Shown here one piece after another: positions 16,381 through 23,597 of a stretch of DNA of 64,000 nt (its first letter is position 1; each line of letters opens with the position of its first letter). Both the position numbers and the translations under genes were made by a program. The notes under the pieces are model-generated. The model made no database searches, was not told where the DNA came from, and was given only the letters and a program-made list of their open reading frames with translations. The stretch covers positions 1 to 64,000 of the forward strand of contig JACKPW010000026.1 of the NCBI GenBank assembly GCA_024233215.1, in the 5' to 3' direction. This DNA is from Verrucomicrobiales bacterium. GTDB lineage: Bacteria; Verrucomicrobiota; Verrucomicrobiia; Limisphaerales; J093.

Positions 16381-17172
16381 TTACTTGTCGGGTGTTCGAC
16401 TCGCCAGCCGCCGGACGAAATTCTCACGCAGGAAGCGAGCGTAGAGGCTCTCCCCACTCGATGCAGCCTTGTCTGCCTTGGGAGTGAGGTGCTCGGCATT
16501 TTCCAGGGCGCGTCTCAGGGGTTCAACAAACGCGGCCAGTTCTCGCCGAGCTTTCGACACTCGCGACCGTTCCCCGGCAGTCAGGGGCCGAATCCCGAAC
16601 GACCGGATATCATGTGCCTCGACTGCCAACCACGAAACCTGACGGTTTCTTTTCCCCCGACGCTTTTCGGTGTGCTTATTGGCTGGGACGGTGATTCTGG
16701 TGAAAGGGTCATCCGTGTCCGGCAGCCCTCTCCGTCGTCTTTCCTCGTTGATACAGGATATGAAGAGCCGGCAAAGGGATTCATCGCTGGCCGTCAAGTC
16801 CCACATGAGTCTTCCTAGAGATGCGTATCCTGCCGATAGAGATGGCGGGAAGATCCCGCAGACGGCCCTTTCCGGCTTCGGCGCGATCACCCCTCGAATC
16901 CAAGCAGCCTGCCAGACAGGGACCGAGTGCCACTCGGGTAGCTGTGAAAAATCCGTTCTCCGCAGGAGTTCAAGTCGGAAGGCGATAAGCTCCTCTCGTC
17001 GGTGCCACGAGTTCCACTCGGCCGAAAAGCCGTACGAGGGGTATTCTCTCACCAAGCGCCTCCACTTTGTCGTGTGCGTGAGCTCGTCGAACTCCAAGAA
17101 CACAAGACGACGCCACCACCAACGCTGCGAAACGCATTCTGGCAGCTCAGAGTCCGTTCGCTCCGTCTTCAT
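16381..17172 (-). CDS. Hypothetical protein, possibly acquired
   Basis: About 263 residues from ATG 17172; GTG 17190 would add six. The protein is tryptophan- and arginine-rich (QRWWWRRLVFLEFDELTHTTKWRR near the start; RRRGLPDTDDPFTRITVP in the middle) and has no signal peptide, membrane segment or motif I recognise. The C-terminal third is basic and helical. Codon use and GC look lower than in the neighbours, which fits transfer with the surrounding mobile DNA. Its ATG overlaps the TGA of a remnant frame resembling the end of a nucleotidyltransferase (17169-17249). Since it lies in an insertion between two parts of an RNA-repair cluster, it may be accessory cargo. No function is proposed. 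Confidence 0.55.
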   Translation of the reverse strand: MKTERTDSELPECVSQRWWWRRLVFLEFDELTHTTKWRRLVREYPSYGFSAEWNSWHRREELIAFRLELLRRTDFSQLPEWHSVPVWQAAWIRGVIAPKPERAVCGIFPPSLSAGYASLGRLMWDLTASDESLCRLFISCINEERRRRGLPDTDDPFTRITVPANKHTEKRRGKRNRQVSWLAVEAHDIRSFGIRPLTAGERSRVSKARRELAAFVEPLRRALENAEHLTPKADKAASSGESLYARFLRENFVRRLASRTPDK

Positions 17173-17249
17173 CGTGCGATCTTGCTCCACGGCGTGACGA
17201 AGCTGTGATTCGCGGCTTCTTGGTCGGGGCGTTCGGGGAGCTTAGTTTC
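17169..17249 (-). pseudogene. C-terminal remnant of a nucleotidyltransferase
   Basis: The minus-strand frame reads ETKLPERPDQEAAN followed by HSFVTPWSKIAR and stop. The intact nucleotidyltransferase at 19980-20978 ends ATKLPERPDYEAANRFLI. At the DNA level 17208-17243 matches about 32 of 36 bases of the corresponding stretch near 20033-20068. No further similarity extends upstream. It is either a partial duplication of that gene's 3' end or the end of another paralogue. Confidence 0.5.
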
Positions 17250-17301
17250 AGCGAAGATTCGCCTGGGATCACGGGGGAATTGCGAGTTCGGAATGGGTTG
17301 C

Positions 17302-17508
17302 TCATCTCGCGGCGGCGGCGGCGTTTGGTTGTGGGAGAGGGGCCTCGTGAACTTCGCCGCCGTTCCCCTTGTTCTGAGAGGCGCGCAGCGTCAACTCGCG
17401 TTCTCGCAGTGCGTCCAGCATCTTCAGCTTCTCCGCAATCGGACGGGCGGCGAGGCGGCGGCGGAATTCGCGTTTGCTTTCCAGGATCTTGGCGAGATCA
17501 AAGGTCAT
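17302..17508 (-). CDS. Small partner protein of nucleotidyltransferase
   Basis: 68 residues: MTFDLAKILESKREFRRRLA, then helical text (EKLKMLDALRERELTLRAS) and an alanine-rich tail. Its ATG overlaps the stop of the upstream nucleotidyltransferase gene (ATGA), so the two are translationally coupled. A short, charged, fully helical protein encoded directly after an AbiEii-like nucleotidyltransferase is a recurrent arrangement in this phylum, resembling a toxin-antitoxin or regulator pair. Which partner would be the antitoxin cannot be told from sequence. Confidence 0.7.
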   Translation of the reverse strand: MTFDLAKILESKREFRRRLAARPIAEKLKMLDALRERELTLRASQNKGNGGEVHEAPLPQPNAAAAAR

Positions 17509-18032
17509 TTGGCTCCCTCAAGGAACTGGTTTTCGAAACGCTGCCAGGCTTCGACCAATCCGTGCTGAGACAGGATCGCCTGAAACCGACCGACATCGAG
17601 CACGCCGGCTTCCACGAACTGGAGGAGGCGGGCCTTGTCCTTGGCGCGGCCGGTTTGGAGCGCGATTGCCGCGAGGTGCTCGGCGGTGAACACCCGCGCC
17701 CGCGTGCCTTCGACGTCGGTTTCCACCGCCTGGGTAAGCGCCTCTTCGACCAGCGGCGTCGGGGGGGGAAGGAACTGAACCGGCCAGCCGGCAACGACCA
17801 CGTATTCGCCCTCCATCCGGCCTCCGCGGGACTTGAGATAGTCGAGAATGGGTTGCGGACTGACCAACAAGCTTCCGGGTTGGGATCGAAAGGCAATGAA
17901 CACATCCACATCCAGGGTCGCCACCGGTTCGAGATAGAAGGCAGCACCCACGGCGCCGCCAATCGCGTAGCGTTCAATGACGCCGTCGGCCTCCATCTGA
18001 TTGATCAGTGCGATGGTCTTTCGGATGTTCAC
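17505..18032 (-). CDS. Nucleotidyltransferase, AbiEii/MNT-like
   Basis: 175 residues from GTG 18032. The N-terminal active-site block YAIGGAVGAAFYLEPVA followed by TLDVDVFIAF supplies the glycine turn and the paired aspartates of the minimal polymerase-beta-type nucleotidyltransferase fold. The pattern TFDVDI-like with a hydrophobic strand is typical of AbiEii/DUF6036-type proteins. The C-terminal half (TRARVFTAEHLAAIALQTGRAKDKARLLQFVEAG) is the helical part common to this group. It is coupled to the 68-residue gene downstream. Some AbiEii relatives act as toxins by modifying tRNA; activity here is not shown. It lies only 19 bases from a palindromic repeat that carries the IS110-type insertion. 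Confidence 0.75.
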   Translation of the reverse strand: MNIRKTIALINQMEADGVIERYAIGGAVGAAFYLEPVATLDVDVFIAFRSQPGSLLVSPQPILDYLKSRGGRMEGEYVVVAGWPVQFLPPPTPLVEEALTQAVETDVEGTRARVFTAEHLAAIALQTGRAKDKARLLQFVEAGVLDVGRFQAILSQHGLVEAWQRFENQFLEGAK

Positions 18033-18051
18033 CCTAGAAAAAGCAGTTCAA

Positions 18052-18180
18052 CCGCGGATAGACACAGATGGACACAGATTCCCAAGGGCTGACGCAATCG
18101 TGCTGTCTCACCCATCGAGTGGAGACAACCGGCGGATGTTGGGGGCTCAGTCCGAGGGACCTATCTGCGTTCATCTGTGA
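18052..18180. repeat. Palindromic dispersed repeat interrupted by IS110-family element
   Basis: The left arm reads AACCGCGGATAGACACAGAT and continues GGACACAGAT. The right arm is split: CTATCTGCGTTCATCTGTG lies at 18161-18179 and the remaining TTCATCTGCGGTT lies beyond the insertion at about 19911-19923. Joining the two restores a right arm that is the near reverse complement of the left arm. This type of element (AACCGCAGATxxACACAGAT) is widely dispersed in environmental bacteria. Confidence 0.6.
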
Positions 18181-18196
18181 GGGTATGAGGTTTGTC

Positions 18197-18444
18197 CACG
18201 GGGCGTCCCGACACACTCGGGTCGCACTTGCAGAACGGACGGAAACGGGTTCACCGTCAGGACCTGTTGGCTGCGAACCAGCAGGTGGGCCTCCGGGAGA
18301 CGCTCGTAGATGAACCTTGGAGCTAATCTCCGTTTCTGTGAATGAGCATCGGCGCAACGCACCTACATGGGGACCGCCCCGCATACCTGAGTGCATGAAG
18401 GCGCCTGGCCCGTTTCCGTCCGCCTGCATAACTCGAATGAGAGC
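18197..18444 (+). ncRNA. Candidate bridge RNA region of the IS110 element
   Basis: IS110-family elements encode a structured bridge RNA in a non-coding end that specifies target and donor DNA. This 5' interval holds stable hairpins: CCCGA-CACAC-TCGGG near 18208-18222 and CCTGTTGG-CTGCGAA-CCAGCAGG near 18262-18284, with one G-U pair. In the IS1111 subgroup the RNA is usually from the 3' end, so 19705-19893 is an alternative location. No covariance evidence is available here. Confidence 0.35.
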
Positions 18445-19704
18445 ATGAATCCAAAACCCAGTCCTGTCCAGCGGGTGATCGGCTTGGACGTTCACCCCGA
18501 TACTTTCACCGCCGCGATCCTCCAGGGGCCCACCCCGGCCGCTGCCTTCGTCGAGCAGATGCACAACAGAGTGCCGATGAGCCGCCTTTCCCAGTGGGCC
18601 CGCAAGCATACCCAGCCCGATGACCTCATCCTCCTGGAGGCTTCGGGCAACAGTTTCCAAACTGTCCGCACCCTGGCCGACATTCCCCGTCGGGCCCTGG
18701 TCCTGGAAAGCACCCAGTTGGGCAAACTCAAGGAGGCCCACGCCAACAACGACCCGATCAGCGCCGTGCGCATCGCCAAAGCCTACCTGGCCGGCACCGC
18801 CAAGGAGGTCTGGGTGCCGGATCTCAAGACCCAGGAACGCCGCGATCTCTTCCACGCTCATCGCAAGGCGGTCAAACGCACCACTCAGCTGCGCAATCGC
18901 CTCCGCTCCTACCTCAGCGACAACGGCGTGCGGCTGGCTCGGGGCACCCGGTTCAGCGAGCTCAAGCCCTTGGAGGCTCAACTGCGCCAAGCTCGAGAAT
19001 GGTCGCTCCTGCAGTGGCAACTCATCGAGGGACTGTTGCTCGAATTCAGCCACGCCGAAGAGCAACGCCAGAGCTGGCGCAGTCTCATCGCCCAGGAGGT
19101 CCTCACCGATCCCAAGCTCCTTGCCTTGAGCCGGCTCTGCGGCGTGCGAGAAATGGTCGCCTTCGGGCTGGCCGCCTTCGTCGGGGACATCCACCGCTTC
19201 GCCCGCCCCAAGAACCTGGTCAAATACCTCGGACTCAATCCCGCCTTCGATGACAGCGGCCAGGGTCAATGGCGAGGAGGAATCGGCGGGCATGGCCGCA
19301 AGGACCTGCGTGCCCTGCTCATCGAAGCCGCTCACTCCATCCTGCGCGCCGGTCGCACACCCCTGACCCGCTGGGGCAAGCAGCTCCTGGCCCGCAAAAG
19401 CTCCCTTAACCTCGCCGTCGCCGCCGTGGCACGCAAGCTCACCGTCGCCGCCTGGTACCTCATGATGGGCCGTTGGACCCCTCTTGAGGAGATCGATGCG
19501 CGCCTCTCCCTCAAGGTCGGCAAGATGATCACCCAGGCGGGCCCCCGCGCCCTCCAGAACCTCGGCACCACCCGCCCCGCCTTCCGCCAGCAGATCGTCG
19601 AATCCCTCCAGAGCACCCGCATTTACGTGCTCGACCGCTCCAAGCGATGGTCTCCCAAACCGCTCCCCACCAACAAATGCGGCCTGCGGCCGAAAGAGGG
19701 GTGA
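18445..19704 (+). CDS. IS110 family transposase (DEDD recombinase)
   Basis: 419 residues from ATG 18445. The N-terminal RuvC-like domain opens with VIGLDVHPDTFTAAIL, giving the first catalytic aspartate. LILLEASGNSFQTVRTLA supplies the glutamate, and the NDPISAVRIAKAYLAGT region the following acidic positions. The C-terminal transposase-20 domain has LSRLCGVREMVAFGLAAFVG (helix-hairpin-helix-like), then RFARPKNLVKYLGLNPAFDD and a catalytic-serine region GRKDLRALLIEAAHS. The gene appears intact. An ATG-start frame beginning at 18391 is less likely because MNPKPSPVQRVIGLDVH is the normal beginning. Confidence 0.93.
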   Translation: MNPKPSPVQRVIGLDVHPDTFTAAILQGPTPAAAFVEQMHNRVPMSRLSQWARKHTQPDDLILLEASGNSFQTVRTLADIPRRALVLESTQLGKLKEAHANNDPISAVRIAKAYLAGTAKEVWVPDLKTQERRDLFHAHRKAVKRTTQLRNRLRSYLSDNGVRLARGTRFSELKPLEAQLRQAREWSLLQWQLIEGLLLEFSHAEEQRQSWRSLIAQEVLTDPKLLALSRLCGVREMVAFGLAAFVGDIHRFARPKNLVKYLGLNPAFDDSGQGQWRGGIGGHGRKDLRALLIEAAHSILRAGRTPLTRWGKQLLARKSSLNLAVAAVARKLTVAAWYLMMGRWTPLEEIDARLSLKVGKMITQAGPRALQNLGTTRPAFRQQIVESLQSTRIYVLDRSKRWSPKPLPTNKCGLRPKEG

Positions 19705-19979
19705 GTTTTTCGCTTTGGACCATGAAATGCATGGGGCATCCGGGCCGGAGAAAGTCCCCCGACCCGGACGGGATGCATCCCTGCATTCCACGGACGACCG
19801 GGCGCTCAGGTTGCACTCCTGCAGAGCCCTATCCTCCCGGCCGCAAGGCGAACCTAGTCCCGAAGCCAGTCCATTTTCCAGAATCAACCTCTTGACAAAC
19901 CACATACCCGTTCATCTGCGGTTTCAAGGTTCACCGGTTCGATCTGCTTCTGGCTACAATGCCAGCCGCCATCGCGGAT

Positions 19980-20978
19980 TCAAAGCCGATTGCACCGTGC
20001 CGCTTCCCGGCGTGCCCGGATGAGGAACCGGTTCGCCGCTTCGTAGTCGGGGCGTTCGGGGAGCTTCGTTGCGATGAGCGCGCGCTCGAAATCGTGGTGA
20101 AGTTCCTTGCGCCAGGTGTCCACCTCGGTCCAGGCGAGTTCGCCGCGTTTGATAGCCAGGAGGTGGTCGCGATGGGTTTCGACACGCACCGGCACGCGGC
20201 CTTCGCGGAGCGTCGCGGTGCCGGTGAGCAGGAGGCGCAGCAGATGCATGGCGTGTTTCCAGCGCACCTCGCCGTGGTTGCGTCGGTCCTGTTCGATCTT
20301 CTTGAACTGGCTCAGCGCGTAGCCGTTGAAGGTCTGGAAGATCATCCGGCTGAGGAAGACCCCGCGCAGGGCCAGCAGTTCCTCACCGAGCGATGTGACC
20401 TTTTCGACCAACGGCGAGTAAAGGCATTCGAGGATGTTGGGATTCGCCTTGAGTGCCATGATCAGGAACTTCTGCAGTTCCCAGTAACAGCTTTGGGCCG
20501 CGTTGTCCTCGAACTGTTCCGGCGCACCGAAGAGGGACCAATGCAGTTCGGCCGGGGCCAGGTACACGCCACGGCGATCGGTGTCGGATTCGGCGTGTTC
20601 GAGCCCGTAAGCCCGGGAGCCGACGACGCAGCGGTAGAGGATGGTGGATTCGAGGTGGAAGGGTGGAGGTGCAGGAGGCACCGCCTCACTTGGACCCTCT
20701 CCCCCGTCGGGAGCGGGCGAAGGCAGGGGACGGCCCGGCGGTTCGCTCGCACCGAGGCGGTCCTTGAAGTGCTTGAGAATGTCGAGTTGATCGCGGCGGA
20801 GTGAGAACTCGAAGCCGTCCGGGAACCGGACGAGGAACTTCTCCCCTTCAACGGCCGGGGTCCGGGTGACCACGCCTACGGCGCCACGCGGATGGACGAG
20901 GGAACTGTTGGGACCCCGCACCTCCACCAACGAAACCACCTGGGTTCCGGCGAAGATCGGTTCGGGCGTTTGCGGCAT
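19980..20978 (-). CDS. RNA-repair-associated nucleotidyltransferase with N-terminal SH3-like domain
   Basis: 332 residues. Residues about 110-330 are a DNA polymerase beta superfamily (YcgL/COG3541) nucleotidyltransferase: CVVGSRAYGLEHAESDTDRR holds the GS turn at 120-121 and the paired aspartates at 132 and 134, and the C-terminal FLIRARREA is typical. The first ~75 residues (VVSLVEVRGPNSSLVHPRGA, then FLVRFPDGFEFSLRRDQL) form a separate beta-rich module resembling an SH3/KOW barrel. A proline/glycine linker (about 80-107) joins the two and looks like inserted low-complexity DNA. Within this protein family, adjacency to Pnkp and Hen1 suggests nucleotide addition to, or trimming of, healed RNA ends. 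It is only 21 bases downstream of Pnkp on the same strand. Confidence 0.85.
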   Translation of the reverse strand: MPQTPEPIFAGTQVVSLVEVRGPNSSLVHPRGAVGVVTRTPAVEGEKFLVRFPDGFEFSLRRDQLDILKHFKDRLGASEPPGRPLPSPAPDGGEGPSEAVPPAPPPFHLESTILYRCVVGSRAYGLEHAESDTDRRGVYLAPAELHWSLFGAPEQFEDNAAQSCYWELQKFLIMALKANPNILECLYSPLVEKVTSLGEELLALRGVFLSRMIFQTFNGYALSQFKKIEQDRRNHGEVRWKHAMHLLRLLLTGTATLREGRVPVRVETHRDHLLAIKRGELAWTEVDTWRKELHHDFERALIATKLPERPDYEAANRFLIRARREAARCNRL

Positions 20979-20999
20979 CGCTGGAGTGCGGTTCTAGAT

Positions 21000-23597
21000 C
21001 TACAACCTCGGATCGACCGGCTCGCTTTCGAGCGCCAGGACGCCGAAGACGCATTCGTGGACGCGGCGCAGCGGTTCCCTGCGGGTGAATCGTTCCAACG
21101 CTTCCAGGCCCAGGGCGAATTCCCGCAAGGCGAGCGAGCGTTTGCGGTTCAAGCCGCGTGAGCGGAGCCGGTCGAGATTCTCCGGGGCGGTGTATTCGGG
21201 ACCGTAGATGATCCGCAGATACTCGCGCCCCCGACACTTCACCGCCGGCTGGATCAGGCCGCGTTTGCCTCGCGCCACGAAGTCCAGAGGTTTCACGACC
21301 ATCCCTTCGCCACCGGTGGCTGTCAGCTCCTCCCACCAGCGGGTGGCATCGACTTCACTCTGCGGATCGGTAATGTCCACGATGCGGAAAGGGGTGGCCA
21401 TGAGGATTCCGCCGGCGAGCCTGGCCAGGGTATGCATGTGCCATTCATGAGACTTGTCCGTGTGCACCCTGCCCTCCGTGGCAAGCAGGTGAAACGGGGC
21501 GAGCTTAAGATCGTTCACACTCGTCACCGGCCAGCAATAACGCTGATACGCCGAGACATAATCGGTCGCCATCGACCGGCGGGCGCTCGTGCGGGCCAAG
21601 AGCTCCTCCACGTCCAGGCCTCGCGTCCCGGTTTGTTCGAGAAGGTCCGTCGCGTGGGCGAGCATGGCCTTTGCCGCCGTGCCCACCGGGGCGTATTGCT
21701 CGGTGAGCAGGGCCTGGGCCTTGGCGGACCAGGGCATGAGTTCGCAGTCCAGGCAGACCCAGTCGGTTTGGAATTCGTCCCAGAAGCCGGCGACGTTGAT
21801 GGCGTCGCGGACCCGGCTGAGGAACTCGGTTTCCTTGGGCTCATCGTCGAAGAAGCGTCTGCCGGTGCGGGTGTAGCACACGCCGAAGCCCTCTTCCATG
21901 ATGCCAAAGCGCTGCCGCGCGGCCGCCTCATCACGGCAAACGATCACCACGGCGCGGGAGCCCATGTGCTTCTCTTCGCAGATCACGCGCGGGACGCCTT
22001 CGTGACGGTAGTAGGCAAACGCCTCGGCGGGATGTTCCAGCAGGCCGTCCAACTGGCTGGTCCCACACGGCGACATGGTAGGCGGCAGGTAGAGCAACCA
22101 CTTCGGGTTGACGGCGAACCGGCTCATCACCTCGAGGGCGGCGGTGGCGTTCTCTTCGCGCACCGTCACGCTGGCATGCAGGCGGGTGTTGATGAGGCGC
22201 TTGCCCGTCACATCCGCAAGGTCGAGGACATCGTCGTGCTCCTGCTGCGCCGACAATCCCGGCGCCTGTTCGGCCGGTTCGAGGAAAGGCCTGCGCGGCT
22301 CGGCGTAAGTCTGCCGGGCCGGCACGGAGACGAGTTCGTTTTCCGGATAACGCAAGGCGGTCAGGCGACCGCCGAAGACGCAGCCGGTGTCGATGTTGAT
22401 CGTGCGGTTGAGCCATTCCGGTTCCGGCACCGGGGTATGACCATAGACCACCGTGGCGCTTCCGCGGTATTCGGCGGCCCAGTTGTAGCGGATGGGCCGG
22501 TCAAACTCGTCAGTCTCACCCGTGGTTTCCCCGTACAACGCGAAATCGCGGACGGCGCTGGAGCCGCGTCCCTGCATGGACTCCTTCATCCCGGCGTGCG
22601 CCACCACGAGCCGGCCGTCATCGAGGACGTAATGGCTGATGAGACCGTCCAGGAAATCCGCGACCTGTTCCTGAAAGGCCTCCGGCTCTTCCGCGAGCTG
22701 TTCCAGGGATTCGGCCAGTCCGTGGGTGATCTGCACATTGCTTCCGCGCAACTTGCGCATCAGCTTCATGTCGTGGTTGCCCGGGACACAAAGCGCCGTG
22801 CCGGAAGCCACCGCGCCCATCACCAGCTTCAGCACCTGGGGCACCCTGGGACCGCGATCCACGAGGTCACCGAGGAAGATCAGCTTGCGGCCTTCGGGAC
22901 CCCTCAGGACACAGGTCGTGCCGGTTCGGGGGGCGGTCGGTTCGGGGGCGTCGGTGGGTGACATGCCGGACGCCTCGCCCACGCTGTATCCGAGCTGCTG
23001 CAGCAACTCCACCAGTTCATCGTAACAACCGTGAACATCGCCGATGATGTCGAACGGGCCGTGCTCGTGCCTGAGGTTGTTCCAGAGCGGTTGGCGTTCG
23101 ATGACCGCCGCCTCGATTTCCTCCAGCGAACGGAGCACATGCACTTTGCGGAACCCCTCGCGTTGCAGGCGGCGCAATGACCGGTGCAACTGACTGGCCT
23201 GCTGCCGGATCACGTGCGGCCCAAACTCGCGGTCCGGACGCGCCTTGTTGCGCGCGTGGGCAATGCTTTCCGGCACGTCCAGGACGATGGCGACCGGCAG
23301 GCAATGGAACTCCCGGGCCAGCTGCACCAGCGGCTTGCGCGATTCCGGTTGGACGTTGGTCGCGTCCACCACCGTGAGTTTCCCGGCGGCAAGCCGTTTG
23401 CGGGCAATGAAGTGGAGCAACTCGAACGCGTCCTTGGTTGCCGGCTGGGAGTTCTCATCGTCGGACACCAACCCGCGGCAGGTGTCGGAGGAGAGGATTT
23501 CGGTCGGCTTGAAAAGCCGGCGCGCGAACGTGCTCTTGCCCGAGCCGGACACACCGACGAGCGCGACGAGGGAGAGTTCGGGGATGGTGAGGGTCAT
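21000..23597 (-). CDS. pnkp: Polynucleotide kinase-phosphatase-ligase, RNA repair
   Basis: 865 residues from ATG 23597, the standard length of bacterial Pnkp. It has three catalytic modules. The 5'-kinase (residues 1-170) has P-loop GVSGSGKST at 15-23. The 2',3'-phosphatase (about 180-420) is a binuclear metallophosphoesterase with DIIGDVHG near 183, FLGDLVDRG near 241 and CVPGNHDMKL near 270. The C-terminal ligase/adenylyltransferase (about 470-865) has its nucleotide-binding lysine in CEEKHMGSRAVV at about 543. Pnkp heals broken RNA ends and, with Hen1, seals them with a 2'-O-methyl mark that blocks repeat cleavage by ribotoxins. Its ATG overlaps the TGA of the upstream ATPase gene. The reading frame is open further upstream but MTLTIPELSLVALVGVSGSG is the normal start. 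Confidence 0.95.
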   Translation of the reverse strand: MTLTIPELSLVALVGVSGSGKSTFARRLFKPTEILSSDTCRGLVSDDENSQPATKDAFELLHFIARKRLAAGKLTVVDATNVQPESRKPLVQLAREFHCLPVAIVLDVPESIAHARNKARPDREFGPHVIRQQASQLHRSLRRLQREGFRKVHVLRSLEEIEAAVIERQPLWNNLRHEHGPFDIIGDVHGCYDELVELLQQLGYSVGEASGMSPTDAPEPTAPRTGTTCVLRGPEGRKLIFLGDLVDRGPRVPQVLKLVMGAVASGTALCVPGNHDMKLMRKLRGSNVQITHGLAESLEQLAEEPEAFQEQVADFLDGLISHYVLDDGRLVVAHAGMKESMQGRGSSAVRDFALYGETTGETDEFDRPIRYNWAAEYRGSATVVYGHTPVPEPEWLNRTINIDTGCVFGGRLTALRYPENELVSVPARQTYAEPRRPFLEPAEQAPGLSAQQEHDDVLDLADVTGKRLINTRLHASVTVREENATAALEVMSRFAVNPKWLLYLPPTMSPCGTSQLDGLLEHPAEAFAYYRHEGVPRVICEEKHMGSRAVVIVCRDEAAARQRFGIMEEGFGVCYTRTGRRFFDDEPKETEFLSRVRDAINVAGFWDEFQTDWVCLDCELMPWSAKAQALLTEQYAPVGTAAKAMLAHATDLLEQTGTRGLDVEELLARTSARRSMATDYVSAYQRYCWPVTSVNDLKLAPFHLLATEGRVHTDKSHEWHMHTLARLAGGILMATPFRIVDITDPQSEVDATRWWEELTATGGEGMVVKPLDFVARGKRGLIQPAVKCRGREYLRIIYGPEYTAPENLDRLRSRGLNRKRSLALREFALGLEALERFTRREPLRRVHECVFGVLALESEPVDPRL

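Larger units (their letters stand above)
18181..19909 (+). mobile_element. IS110-family insertion element (IS1111-like ends)
   Basis: The transposase gene 18445-19704 is bracketed by imperfect inverted repeats: GGGTATGAGGTTTGTC at 18181-18196 and GACAAACCACATACCC at 19894-19909 (15 of 16 positions complementary). Subterminal inverted repeats mark the IS1111 subgroup. The element is about 1.73 kb with about 250-260 bases of non-coding DNA before and about 205 after the transposase. Both flanks contain GTTCATCTG, consistent with insertion into the arm of a palindromic repeat, a preferred target of this family. No classical target duplication is expected. Confidence 0.75.

Noticed and set aside
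18034..19905. A 623-residue minus-strand frame over the IS110 element
   Set aside because: Antisense to the transposase; no homology-like features, and the transposase frame is clearly real.
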